The notes beneath the pieces were generated by a model. The model searched no databases. It saw only the letters and a program-made list of their open reading frames with translations, and was not told the DNA's origin. From contig NZ_AUXS01000075.1 in assembly GCF_001625565.1 (NCBI RefSeq), forward strand, positions 1 to 64,000: 64,000 nt of DNA, in the 5' to 3' direction. Of the stretch, positions 34,142 through 43,196 are shown piece after piece. Made by a program: the position numbers and the translations under genes. Numbering within the stretch: the first letter of the stretch is position 1; each line of letters starts with the position of its first letter. Source of the DNA: Pseudoalteromonas luteoviolacea NCIMB 1944. GTDB taxonomy: Bacteria > Pseudomonadota > Gammaproteobacteria > Enterobacterales > Alteromonadaceae.

Positions 34142-35425
34142 ATGTCAGACACTCCTACAGACGGCGACAAGAATAGCAAGCTCTTGTACTGCTCATTTTG
34201 TGGTAAGAGTCAGCACGAAGTACGCAAATTGATTGCTGGTCCATCAGTATATATTTGTGATGAATGCGTCGAACTGTGTAACGACATCATTAGAGAAGAG
34301 ATCAAGGATATCGCGCCGCAGCATGATGCGTCTGATAAACTTCCGGTGCCTAAAGAGATCCGCAATCACTTAGATGACTATGTTATCGGTCAAGAACATG
34401 CCAAGAAAGTGTTGTCAGTAGCGGTTTATAACCATTACAAGCGACTCAAGAATCAGGGTATCAAAACAGACGTAGAGCTAGGTAAAAGTAACATCCTGTT
34501 AATTGGCCCAACAGGTAGTGGTAAAACACTCTTGGCAGAAACATTGGCCAGATTATTGGACGTGCCATTTACCATGGCTGATGCGACTACCTTGACCGAA
34601 GCTGGTTACGTTGGCGAAGACGTTGAAAACATCATTCAAAAGCTTTTACAAAAGTGTGATTATGACGTTGAAAAAGCGCAGCGTGGTATCGTTTATATCG
34701 ATGAAATTGATAAAATTTCACGCAAGTCTGATAATCCATCAATTACGCGAGATGTATCTGGTGAAGGTGTTCAGCAGGCGCTATTGAAATTGATTGAAGG
34801 TACAGTGGCATCTGTTCCTCCGCAAGGTGGACGTAAACACCCTCAGCAAGAGTTTTTACAAGTAGACACGTCAAAAATTCTGTTCATTTGTGGTGGCGCA
34901 TTTGCGGGTCTTGATAAGGTTATTGAACAGCGCAGTCATACCAATACCGGTATTGGTTTCGGTGCAGAAGTAAAAGCATCGGACAGCGAACGTTCATTAA
35001 GCGAAACGTTTAAAGACGTTGAGCCAGAAGATTTAGTAAAATATGGCTTAATTCCCGAGTTTATCGGTCGTCTACCTGTTGTTGCTACGCTAACCGAGCT
35101 AGATGAAGACGCACTAATACAAATTCTGAACGAGCCAAAAAATGCGCTTACCAAACAATATGGCGCGCTATTTAAGATGGAAGGCGTTGAGCTTGAATTC
35201 CGTGAAGATGCTTTAAAAGCAATTGCGCATAAAGCGATGGAACGTAAAACAGGTGCTCGAGGACTTCGCTCTATCGTTGAAGCTGTGCTCCTTGAAACTA
35301 TGTATGAGCTTCCTTCAATTGAAGATGTTAGCAAAGTAGTGATTGATGAGACTGTAATTAAAGGGGAGTCAGATCCCATTTTAATTTACGAAAATAGTGG
35401 TCAAGATAAAGCTGCATCTGAATGA
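34142..35425 (+). CDS. clpX: ClpX, ATP-dependent unfoldase of ClpXP
   Basis: ClpX unfolds tagged substrates such as SsrA-tagged proteins and feeds ClpP. The 427-residue protein has the N-terminal zinc-binding domain (C17, C20, C39, C42), Walker A GPTGSGKT (about 122-129), Walker B IVYIDEIDKI, the pore motif GYVGEDVE, the ClpP-contact IGF loop (TGIGFGAEV) and a sensor-2 GARGLRSI. The 233-base gap after clpP leaves room for a separate promoter. A CTTGAAA at 33943-33949 resembles a heat-shock -35 but lacks a good -10. Confidence 0.98.
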   Translation: MSDTPTDGDKNSKLLYCSFCGKSQHEVRKLIAGPSVYICDECVELCNDIIREEIKDIAPQHDASDKLPVPKEIRNHLDDYVIGQEHAKKVLSVAVYNHYKRLKNQGIKTDVELGKSNILLIGPTGSGKTLLAETLARLLDVPFTMADATTLTEAGYVGEDVENIIQKLLQKCDYDVEKAQRGIVYIDEIDKISRKSDNPSITRDVSGEGVQQALLKLIEGTVASVPPQGGRKHPQQEFLQVDTSKILFICGGAFAGLDKVIEQRSHTNTGIGFGAEVKASDSERSLSETFKDVEPEDLVKYGLIPEFIGRLPVVATLTELDEDALIQILNEPKNALTKQYGALFKMEGVELEFREDALKAIAHKAMERKTGARGLRSIVEAVLLETMYELPSIEDVSKVVIDETVIKGESDPILIYENSGQDKAASE

Positions 35426-35441
35426 TTTATCAGATAAGTTA

Positions 35442-35469
35442 GAAAAGGAGCCTAGTGCTCCTTTTTTTG
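35442..35469 (+). terminator. Rho-independent terminator after clpX
   Basis: AAAAGGAGC and GCTCCTTTTTTT pair around a short CTAGT loop, 16 bases after the clpX stop. Confidence 0.85.
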
Positions 35470-35476
35470 TCCAAGA

Positions 35477-35505
35477 GTTGAACTTTATAGAGGTCATCCC
35501 CATAT
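35477..35505 (+). promoter_or_regulatory. Sigma-32 (heat-shock) promoter of lon
   Basis: GTTGAA (35477-35482), a 15-base spacer and CCCCATAT (35498-35505) match the sigma-32 consensus CTTGAA / CCCCATNT in 5 of 6 and all specified -10 positions. It lies 43 bases before the lon start, directly after the clpX terminator. Confidence 0.8.
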
Positions 35506-35548
35506 ACCTCTGTAATCTTAAAAATAAATGAAGTGCAAAGAGAACATA

Positions 35549-37918
35549 ATGACGCTTGAGAGAACGGATCGAGTTGAAATTCCAGTGTTAGCACTGCGCG
35601 ATGTCGTGGTTTACCCTCATATGGTGATCCCGCTATTCGTTGGTAGAGAGAAATCTATTAGATGTCTCGAAGCTGCAATGGAAAATGACAAGCAAATTTT
35701 TTTAGTGGCTCAGAAAGAAGCCTCCATCGATGATCCTAGCACTGACGATATCTATGAAGTCGGTACAGTTGCTACGGTTTTGCAGTTATTGAAGTTGCCT
35801 GATGGTACCGTTAAGGTACTGGTGGAAGGGACACAAAGAGCAAGAATTGATGAGTTTTTAGTAACTGATGAGTATTTCTTAGCGCAAGCTCAATTTATTG
35901 CCTCTGAAAATATTGCCGAGCAAGAGCAAGATATTTTTATCCGTAGCGCAGTAAGTCAGTTTGAAGGGTATGTAAAACTCAATAAAAAAATCCCACCTGA
36001 AGTACTGACTTCCGTGTCTGGCATTGACGAAACTGCGCGTTTAGCAGACACGATGGCAGCGCACATGCCAATCAAGGTACCTGAAAAGCAAAAAGTGCTT
36101 GAATTGTATAATGTGACGGAGCGCCTTGAGTATTTAATGGCTTTGATGGAAGGTGAAATAGACTTACTTCAAGTTGAGAAAAAAATCCGTTCTCGCGTGA
36201 AAAAGCAGATGGAAAAGTCACAGCGAGAGTACTATCTCAATGAGCAAATGAAGGCCATTCAGAAAGAACTCGGTGAGTTAGACGACGTACCTGACGAATT
36301 TGAAACCCTGAAAAAGCGCATCAGTGAAGCTCAAATGCCAAAAGAGGCTGAAGAAAAAGCAGCGTCTGAATTGAATAAGCTGAAAATGATGTCGCCGATG
36401 TCAGCGGAAGCAACTGTTGTTCGTTCCTATATTGATACGTTGATTAATGTACCTTGGAAAAAGCGCTCTAAGGTGAAAAAAGATTTAGCGAATGCGCAAA
36501 AGATTTTAGATGCTGACCATTATGGGTTGGATAAAGTCAAAGAGCGTATTATTGAGTATCTAGCGGTTCAACAGCGCATTAACAAGCTTAAAGGTCCCAT
36601 TTTATGTCTTGTTGGCCCTCCGGGTGTAGGTAAAACGAGTTTGGGTCAATCCATTGCGCGGTCTACTGGCCGTAAATATGTTCGCATGGCGCTGGGTGGA
36701 GTACGTGATGAAGCAGAGATCCGTGGACACCGCCGTACGTATATTGGCTCAATGCCTGGTAAGCTGATCCAAAGTATGAGTAAGGTTGGGGTTAAAAACC
36801 CGCTGTTCTTACTCGATGAAATCGACAAAATGTCATCAGACATGCGCGGCGATCCTGCATCTGCGTTGCTTGAGGTATTAGATCCTGAGCAAAATAGCAG
36901 TTTTGCGGACCATTATTTAGAAGTTGAATATGACCTATCTGATGTGATGTTTGTTGCGACATCAAATAGTTTCAATATCCCAGGTCCGCTACTTGATCGT
37001 ATGGAAGTTATTCGTCTTTCAGGATATACAGAAGACGAAAAGTTAAATATTTCAAAGCAGCATTTGATCCCTAAGCAAATTAAGCGCAACGGTTTAAAGG
37101 CTGGAGAAATCGAGATTGAAGACAGCGCGATTATCAACACTATCAGGTACTATACGCGTGAAGCGGGTGTGCGTAATCTTGAGCGTGAGATGTCCAAGCT
37201 GTGCCGCAAAGCTGTGAAAGCAATTTTATTGGATAAAGACCAAAAGAAAGTCGTGATTAACGCAGATAACCTAGAGAGTTTCTTAGGTGTGCAGCGTTTT
37301 GATTATGGCAAAGCAGAAGACGGTGACCGCGTTGGTCAAGTGACTGGTTTGGCTTGGACTGAAGTTGGTGGTGATTTACTAACGATAGAAAGCGCAGCAG
37401 TACCTGGTAAGGGTAAACTTTCCTATACAGGTTCGTTGGGCGATGTTATGCAAGAGTCGATTCAGGCTGCAATGACTGTGGTCAGAAATCGTGCTGAAAA
37501 GTTACGAATTAATGCAGATTTTTACGAAAAGCGTGACATTCATGTTCATGTGCCAGAGGGTGCTACACCTAAAGATGGGCCAAGTGCAGGTATTGCGATG
37601 GTTACAGGTTTGGTATCTAGCTTGACAGGGAACCCTGTGAAAAGCGATGTGGCTATGACTGGCGAGATCACTCTTCGAGGTGAAGTACTGCCTATTGGCG
37701 GCTTAAAAGAAAAGCTGCTGGCTGCACACAGAGGCGGGATCAAGACTGTGGTCATTCCTAAAAAGAATGAAAGGGACTTAAAAGAAATCCCTGAAAATGT
37801 CTTAGAGGGCTTAGAGATCCACCCAGTTACTTGGATTGAAGACGTTTTATCAATCGCTCTTGCTCAACCTGTGGACAGTTTTACTGTTGAAACGCAAAAA
37901 ACTGCTGTGAAAGCTTAA
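35549..37918 (+). CDS. lon: ATP-dependent protease Lon
   Basis: Lon degrades misfolded and regulatory proteins in the cytoplasm. The 789-residue protein has an N-terminal substrate-binding LON domain (VEIPVLALRDVVVYPHMVIP), a coiled-coil linker, an AAA+ domain with Walker A GPPGVGKT (about 356-363), and the C-terminal Ser-Lys protease domain with DGPSAGIAM (Ser near 678) and Lys near 721. The ATG at 35549 (MTLERTDRVEI) matches E. coli Lon; an upstream in-frame ATG at 35528 is less likely. Confidence 0.98.
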   Translation: MTLERTDRVEIPVLALRDVVVYPHMVIPLFVGREKSIRCLEAAMENDKQIFLVAQKEASIDDPSTDDIYEVGTVATVLQLLKLPDGTVKVLVEGTQRARIDEFLVTDEYFLAQAQFIASENIAEQEQDIFIRSAVSQFEGYVKLNKKIPPEVLTSVSGIDETARLADTMAAHMPIKVPEKQKVLELYNVTERLEYLMALMEGEIDLLQVEKKIRSRVKKQMEKSQREYYLNEQMKAIQKELGELDDVPDEFETLKKRISEAQMPKEAEEKAASELNKLKMMSPMSAEATVVRSYIDTLINVPWKKRSKVKKDLANAQKILDADHYGLDKVKERIIEYLAVQQRINKLKGPILCLVGPPGVGKTSLGQSIARSTGRKYVRMALGGVRDEAEIRGHRRTYIGSMPGKLIQSMSKVGVKNPLFLLDEIDKMSSDMRGDPASALLEVLDPEQNSSFADHYLEVEYDLSDVMFVATSNSFNIPGPLLDRMEVIRLSGYTEDEKLNISKQHLIPKQIKRNGLKAGEIEIEDSAIINTIRYYTREAGVRNLEREMSKLCRKAVKAILLDKDQKKVVINADNLESFLGVQRFDYGKAEDGDRVGQVTGLAWTEVGGDLLTIESAAVPGKGKLSYTGSLGDVMQESIQAAMTVVRNRAEKLRINADFYEKRDIHVHVPEGATPKDGPSAGIAMVTGLVSSLTGNPVKSDVAMTGEITLRGEVLPIGGLKEKLLAAHRGGIKTVVIPKKNERDLKEIPENVLEGLEIHPVTWIEDVLSIALAQPVDSFTVETQKTAVKA

Positions 37919-37954
37919 AAAAGTCGATAAAAAGGGTTTTCAAATCCTAATGGT

Positions 37955-38014
37955 GTGCTAAGTTAAGCACTGGATTTAGGCCTAGGGCACGGGAAGCCCC
38001 GTAGTTTCTAGGCT
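37955..38014 (+). promoter_or_regulatory. Structured region upstream of hupB
   Basis: In the 209-base lon-hupB gap, GTGCT/AGCAC (37955-37970) forms one hairpin. GCCTAG (37980-37985) / CTAGGC (38008-38013) encloses an inner ACGGG/CCCGT stem (37989-38002). There is no T run directly after. It could be a lon 3' structure or part of the hupB leader. Confidence 0.55.
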
Positions 38015-38127
38015 GTAATACATTTAAGCAATAGAGAATCGAAAGATTTCTCGTAGTTAACAACAAAAGTGATGTTAGTTTTAAACCACCATCGCTCTTG
38101 ATAATAACAATGTAAGAGGATGATATT

Positions 38128-38400
38128 GTGAATAAATCTCAATTAATCGATCAAATCGCAGCTGATGCTGATATTTCTAAGGCCGCTGCTGGTCGTGCAC
38201 TGGATTCATTCATTGAGTCAGTAACCGCTGCGCTAAAAGATGGCGACTCAGTTGCCCTTGTAGGCTTTGGTACTTTTTCTGTTCGTGAGCGCGCTGCACG
38301 CACAGGTCGTAACCCTCAAACGGGTGCTGCAATTGATATTGCTGCTGCTAACATCCCTGCTTTTAAAGCTGGTAAAGCTCTAAAAGACGCGGTTAACTAA
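38128..38400 (+). CDS. hupB: DNA-binding protein HU-beta
   Basis: A 90-residue histone-like protein that bends and compacts DNA as a dimer. The typical N-terminus (MNKSQLIDQIAADADISKAAAGRALD), the GFGTFSVRERAARTGRNPQTG DNA-binding arm (seen in two adjoining parts) and the C-terminal PAFKAGKALKDAVN are intact. Position between lon and ppiD identifies it as HupB rather than HupA or IHF. A strong terminator follows, so it is probably its own transcription unit. Confidence 0.97.
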   Translation: MNKSQLIDQIAADADISKAAAGRALDSFIESVTAALKDGDSVALVGFGTFSVRERAARTGRNPQTGAAIDIAAANIPAFKAGKALKDAVN

Positions 38401-38469
38401 GAAAAGCTTATATTTTTACAATCACACTATTGTTAAATAGATGTAATTGGACGCATAAGCTTCAAGATA

Positions 38470-38500
38470 AAAAGCGTATCTGGTAAGATACGCTTTTTTT
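38470..38500 (+). terminator. Rho-independent terminator after hupB
   Basis: AAAAGCGTATC and GATACGCTTTT form an 11-bp perfect stem with a TGGTAA loop and a T7 tail. Confidence 0.92.
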
Positions 38501-38559
38501 ACATGAGCTAACTGATGCAAAGTACCTTGGTGCTTTGACTTAGATAAGAGATAGAACAA

Positions 38560-40473
38560 ATGCTTGAAAAGATTAGAGAGGGCTCTCAGGGCCTTGCTGC
38601 CAAGATCGTTCTTGGTGCAGTTATCTTGTCTTTTGCGCTGGCAGGGATCGGTGGTTACCTAGGTCAAACCACAGAGCAACCAGTTGCAGAAGTCAATGGT
38701 GTTAAAATTACCCAGTTGGAATTTGCAAGGGCGTTCGAAAATGAACGTGGTAGATTAGAACAGCAATTTGGCGAGTACTTCGAGCAAATCGCATCTGATC
38801 CAGCTTATATGGCACAAATTCGTCAAGGGGTTGTAGATCGCTTGGTACAACAAGAGCTACAAAACCAGCTTGCTATTGAGCTTGGACTGCGCGTGAGCGA
38901 TGGGCAGATCAAGCAAGCTATTTTTGAAATGCCGTATTTTCAGATTGGTGGTCAATTCAGCAATGAGCGTTATTTACAGCTGATCAGACAAATGAACTTC
39001 CAACCTGATGACTTCCGTGAGTATCTACGTGAAGAGATGACGCGTAACCAATTGGTTTCGGCGATTGCAGGTTCTGATTTTGCGCTGGAGAGTGAAGTAA
39101 AGCAGACGCTAGTTTTACAGCAGCAGACACGTGATGTGGACTATCTAGTACTGGACAAAGAAACTTTAAAAGATCAGGTTTCTGTAACAGACTCTGAAAT
39201 CCAAGATCATTACGATTTGAATCAAGACCAGTTTATGTCGTCAGAGCAAGTTGCACTGAACTACATTGAACTAAAAGCTGCTGATATGGAACTGCTAGAG
39301 CCAGTCACCGATGAGCAGGTAAGAGCTTATTACGATGAAAATCAAGCTCAGTACTCTGAAGACGAAAGACGTCGTGTTTCACATATCCTAGTTGAAAACT
39401 TGGAAGATGCTGAAGCTGCTAAGACAAAAGCGCAAGACTTATATGCTCAGTTGCAAGCTGGTGCTGATTTTGCGAAGCTTGCTCAAGAGCACTCTGACGA
39501 CGTTGCCAGCGGTGAACTAGGCGGTGACCTTGATTGGATTGAGCGTGAAATGATGGATCCTGCATTTGAAGAGGCCGCGTTTGCTTTGGCAAATGTAGGT
39601 GAATTTTCAGATGTTGTGGAATCAGAATTTGGTTTTCATATCATCCAATTAACAGATCTTCAGGCGCAGGAAGTTAAACCGTTTGCGGAGCTAGAAGCAG
39701 AATTACGTGCTGAGTTAGAGCAAAACGCGAAAATTGACGCCTTTTATGGCAAGCAAGAAGAAGTACGTGAGTTAGCGTTTGAAGTTGCAGATACACTAGA
39801 AGATGCGGCGGCAGCTGCTGAAGTAGAAGTGAAAAGCACTGAACTTGTTGCGCGCAACTTATTACCTGCACCGCTAAATCAGCCTACGGTAACTCGCGCT
39901 ATTTTCACACCAGAATTACTGGAAGACGGCGTAAACTCTGAAGTAATTGAAGTTGCACCTGAGCATGTAGTTGTAGTGAGAGTCGTTGAGCATAAACCAG
40001 CTGCGGTTAAACCACTTGAAGAGGTGTCTGCGCAAATTAAGTCACGCTTAGTAAATGATAAAGCATCTGAGCTGGCAAAAGAAAAAGCAGAGACGTTATT
40101 TGCACAACTTGAAGAAGGTAAAGCACTTGCAGATATCGCTACTGCTGAATCTCTTGAAATGAAGACTGAAGCTTCGTTAGCGCGTCAGAGCTTTGCAGTT
40201 TCACCTGCTTTGGTGACCAAAGCGTTCAAATTGCCTCACCCTGCTGAAGGAAACACATCTAAAGCAATGGTTGAATTAAATAACGGCGATTCAGCATTAC
40301 TAGTTGTTAAAGCCGTGAAACTTGCTGATGTTGATGGTGAGATCGAGCCTCAACAGAAACAGAGCATTACAAGAACTCAAGTGAACAAGAACTACCTTGC
40401 ACTTTTAAGCGCATTAGAAGGCACGGCGGATATCGTGAAGCCGAGCACGTTTGAAGTAGCAGAAGAAAACTAA
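38560..40473 (+). CDS. ppiD: PpiD, membrane-anchored periplasmic folding factor
   Basis: A 637-residue protein with one N-terminal membrane anchor (about 14-33, KIVLGAVILSFALAGIGGYL), a SurA-like chaperone region (about 35-200) and a parvulin domain (about 270-365, RRVSHILVENL and ELGGDLDWIERE). A long C-terminal chaperone region ends the protein. PpiD sits at the Sec translocon and helps outer-membrane and periplasmic proteins fold. The parvulin domain looks well conserved. It is monocistronic, with terminators on both sides. Confidence 0.95.
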   Translation: MLEKIREGSQGLAAKIVLGAVILSFALAGIGGYLGQTTEQPVAEVNGVKITQLEFARAFENERGRLEQQFGEYFEQIASDPAYMAQIRQGVVDRLVQQELQNQLAIELGLRVSDGQIKQAIFEMPYFQIGGQFSNERYLQLIRQMNFQPDDFREYLREEMTRNQLVSAIAGSDFALESEVKQTLVLQQQTRDVDYLVLDKETLKDQVSVTDSEIQDHYDLNQDQFMSSEQVALNYIELKAADMELLEPVTDEQVRAYYDENQAQYSEDERRRVSHILVENLEDAEAAKTKAQDLYAQLQAGADFAKLAQEHSDDVASGELGGDLDWIEREMMDPAFEEAAFALANVGEFSDVVESEFGFHIIQLTDLQAQEVKPFAELEAELRAELEQNAKIDAFYGKQEEVRELAFEVADTLEDAAAAAEVEVKSTELVARNLLPAPLNQPTVTRAIFTPELLEDGVNSEVIEVAPEHVVVVRVVEHKPAAVKPLEEVSAQIKSRLVNDKASELAKEKAETLFAQLEEGKALADIATAESLEMKTEASLARQSFAVSPALVTKAFKLPHPAEGNTSKAMVELNNGDSALLVVKAVKLADVDGEIEPQQKQSITRTQVNKNYLALLSALEGTADIVKPSTFEVAEEN

Positions 40474-40492
40474 GACACTTCTAATGATGAAT

Positions 40493-40521
40493 AAAAAAAC
40501 CACCGTAAGGTGGTTTTTTTA
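40493..40521. terminator. Bidirectional terminator between ppiD and sapF
   Basis: AAAAAACCACC and GGTGGTTTTTTT form a stem with a short GTAA loop. T runs on both strands serve the convergent genes. Confidence 0.88.
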
Positions 40522-40549
40522 TTTTAACAGATGTTCTTTATTGTGAGAC

Positions 40550-41311
40550 TTACACTGCCAATAGCTTTTTCATCACTTTGGATTGAGGGTGATTGAATAT
40601 AGTGTCACAACAGCCATATTCGACAGCTTCACCATTGTTCAATACCAACAGTTTATCACTCATATGTTTTACTAGGCTGAGGTGGTGAGTGATAAGCACA
40701 TAAGTTAAATCAGTCTCTTGCTGCAGCTTAAGTAATAGGTTGACTATTTGCGCCCGCACTGATGGATCTAGTGAAGATAGCGCTTCATCCAAAACCACCA
40801 CTTTGGGATCTAAAATCAGCGCTCTGGCAAGTGCTACACGTTGCAATTGTCCGCCACTAAACATATGAGGGTAATATTCATAGTGTTCATACAATAAGCC
40901 AACGCGAGATAGAGTCAGTTCAATCTTTTTATTACGTTGTACTTCCGTTAACTTAGTATTGAAGCGCAGACAATCATCTAGCATCTCACCTATAGTAAGA
41001 CCTGGATTGAGAGATCGTGTCGGATCTTGGAATATAAGGCGAATATGATGGCACTCTCGTCTAGTTGTACCATCGTCGACAATCATGTCACCATTTAACA
41101 ATATCTGCCCTGAATCGGCATCTTCGGCACCGGCAAGTACTTTAGCGAGTGTACTTTTTCCTGAGCCTGTTTCACCGATCACGGCCAGTGTTTGCCCGGG
41201 CGCTACCGCAAAGGAAATATCATTCAATACTTTGACTTTATTGCGCCTAAATAGCCCAGAGCGTGTTTTAAACGTTTTACTTAAAGCCTGAACTTTTAGC
41301 ACGGGTTGCAT
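40550..41311 (-). CDS. sapF: SapF, peptide ABC transporter ATPase
   Basis: A 253-residue ATP-binding subunit with Walker A GETGSGKST (about 46-54), signature FSGGQLQRVALARAL, Walker B VVVLDEALSSLD and a switch His (LITHHLS). With SapD it energises the Sap importer, known for resistance to antimicrobial peptides and, in E. coli, putrescine export. Its start overlaps sapD by 16 bases and it is the last gene of the pspF-sapABCDF run. Confidence 0.92.
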   Translation of the reverse strand: MQPVLKVQALSKTFKTRSGLFRRNKVKVLNDISFAVAPGQTLAVIGETGSGKSTLAKVLAGAEDADSGQILLNGDMIVDDGTTRRECHHIRLIFQDPTRSLNPGLTIGEMLDDCLRFNTKLTEVQRNKKIELTLSRVGLLYEHYEYYPHMFSGGQLQRVALARALILDPKVVVLDEALSSLDPSVRAQIVNLLLKLQQETDLTYVLITHHLSLVKHMSDKLLVLNNGEAVEYGCCDTIFNHPQSKVMKKLLAV

Positions 41312-42303
41312 TTTTTCTTCTCTCTATTGAGTGGAAAATGACATGCATAAGAATGACCATGTGACTTGACCAACATAGGGGTTGCAACACATTCTTTTTG
41401 CGCTTGTGGGCAGCGAGGCCCTAAACGGCAGCCAATGGGCAAGTGCTGCAAAGGCGGTATTGTGCCTTTAAGCGCGTAGAATGGCGCTTTGTGACCTAGG
41501 CCGTGGGCATAGTCTGGTAATGACTTGACCAATGCTTGCGTGTAGGGATGATATGGATCGGTGAATACCTTTTTGGTCGGGCCGGCTTCAACCATCTGTC
41601 CGCAATATAAAACATGGATTGCATGAGACCATTGAGTTATTTCTTCTAACTCGTGGGAAATCATTAATATCGACATGTTTTTTAACTGGTTTAAACTCTT
41701 GAGCAGCCTAAAAACTTGAGCACGTGTTGTACTCTCTAACGCGGTAGTTGGCTCATCTGCAATCAGCAATTGCGGGTTTCTCGCAATTGCCATAGCAATC
41801 ATTACTTTTTGGCATACACCTTCGGACAGTTCATGTGGATAACTGCTCGACACTTTTTCATCCTCACGTATTCCCACTTTGTGAAGAAGTGCTTTTACTT
41901 TTGTTTTCCGCTCTTTTTTTCGGCCAAAGAAGCCTGCTTTAAAGCAATCATCAGGCAGCGACTCAGCTACTTGCTCGAATATCTTGGCTGTTGGATCCAA
42001 GCTCCTACGGGGTTCTTGATATATCATCGCCATATCCCGCCCTACCACTTTTCGCCGTTTTTCCGGGCTTAGGCGCATTAAGTCGACACCACGCCAATGC
42101 ATGCGGTCAGCTGTAATTCGCCAGCGGGCATTGAGTACACCAACAATGGCTTTTGCAATTAAACTTTTCCCTGAACCTGACTCACCTACAAGTGCATGTA
42201 CTTCGCCTTCCTTAAGGCTTAAGTTTACTTTATCAACTGCGCGGATCACGCCATCTTCGGTCGGCAGTTCAATGGTGAGGTTTTTAATGTCTAGTAGTTG
42301 CAT
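41296..42303 (-). CDS. sapD: SapD, peptide ABC transporter ATPase
   Basis: A 335-residue ATPase with Walker A GESGSGKS, a variant signature LSEGVCQKVMIAMAIA, Walker B LLIADEPTTALE and the C-terminal oligopeptide-transporter extension (CRLGPRCPQAQKEC, a Cys cluster of the OppD/DppD type). The Gly-Gly of the usual LSGGQ is LSEG, as in other SapD-like proteins. ATG overlaps the sapC stop by one base, implying translational coupling. Confidence 0.92.
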   Translation of the reverse strand: MQLLDIKNLTIELPTEDGVIRAVDKVNLSLKEGEVHALVGESGSGKSLIAKAIVGVLNARWRITADRMHWRGVDLMRLSPEKRRKVVGRDMAMIYQEPRRSLDPTAKIFEQVAESLPDDCFKAGFFGRKKERKTKVKALLHKVGIREDEKVSSSYPHELSEGVCQKVMIAMAIARNPQLLIADEPTTALESTTRAQVFRLLKSLNQLKNMSILMISHELEEITQWSHAIHVLYCGQMVEAGPTKKVFTDPYHPYTQALVKSLPDYAHGLGHKAPFYALKGTIPPLQHLPIGCRLGPRCPQAQKECVATPMLVKSHGHSYACHFPLNREKKKCNPC

Positions 42304-43196
42304 TAGGTTGCCTTTCTAGCTTGGAGTGCTTTTCTCAGCCCATCTCCAACAAGGTTAGTGGCTAACACAGACAAAAACAATAGGGCACCGGGTAGGCCGA
42401 CAGTCCAAGGTGCAAGGTATATAAGCCCCAAGTTCTCAGCCAGCATGGCCCCCCATTCTGTAGTAGGAGGCTGAGCACCCAATTTTAGGAAGCCAAGTGC
42501 TGCGATATCAAGAATAGCCGTAGAAAGCGCGAGGGTAAATATGACCACAACGTGTTCATAAATATTTGGAAATACGCCACGAAATAAGATGTGAGTTCGA
42601 CTTGCGCCGTCCAATCTATAGGCGCCAATATAATCTTTATTTAGCTCGTCGACGACTAGGTTGCGAATTGAGTGAATATGCTGCGGTAACAAAGCTAGAA
42701 TAATTGCCCATACTGTGTTCAGTAATCCGGGGCCTAATATAGCGATAATGATGATTGCCAAAAGCAGCGATGGTATTGCCAGCGTAATATCAAGTAAGTG
42801 GTTTAGAATGCTAGATTTAAACCCTCGGTTGATCCCTGCAAGAGTGCCAAGAACGACCCCTAGAACAGTTGTTACAAGGGCTGCAACGATAGACAAACCA
42901 AAGGTATAGGTTGCACCATTCATCAAGCGAGAAAGCACATCCCTGCCAAGATCATCCGTGCCGAGAATAAAGTGTACATCACCATCATCATGCCAAGAGG
43001 GGGGGATTAGCAGTGCGTCACTGTGCTGTTGGTCAATGCCATACGGGGCCAATAGTGGTGCAGTCATTGCCAACAGGGTTAGCCCGATGAACATCCACAG
43101 TCCAACAAGAGCGAGGTGATTCGCTTTGAAGTTACGCCACAGGCGAGATAGTGGTGAGCGGTTCGACTCTTCGCTATATAAACTAAACTTTGCCAT
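42303..43196 (-). CDS. sapC: SapC, peptide ABC transporter permease
   Basis: A 297-residue inner-membrane permease of the DppC/OppC type, with an N-terminal membrane segment (VGLWMFIGLTLLAMTAPLLA), GTDDLGRDVLSRLMNGA and an EAA-like loop near the C-terminus. The GIDQQ and LLIPPSW segments match E. coli SapC. The start at 43196 (MAKFSLYSEE) is chosen; the gene overlaps sapB by 14 bases. Confidence 0.92.
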   Translation of the reverse strand: MAKFSLYSEESNRSPLSRLWRNFKANHLALVGLWMFIGLTLLAMTAPLLAPYGIDQQHSDALLIPPSWHDDGDVHFILGTDDLGRDVLSRLMNGATYTFGLSIVAALVTTVLGVVLGTLAGINRGFKSSILNHLLDITLAIPSLLLAIIIIAILGPGLLNTVWAIILALLPQHIHSIRNLVVDELNKDYIGAYRLDGASRTHILFRGVFPNIYEHVVVIFTLALSTAILDIAALGFLKLGAQPPTTEWGAMLAENLGLIYLAPWTVGLPGALLFLSVLATNLVGDGLRKALQARKAT

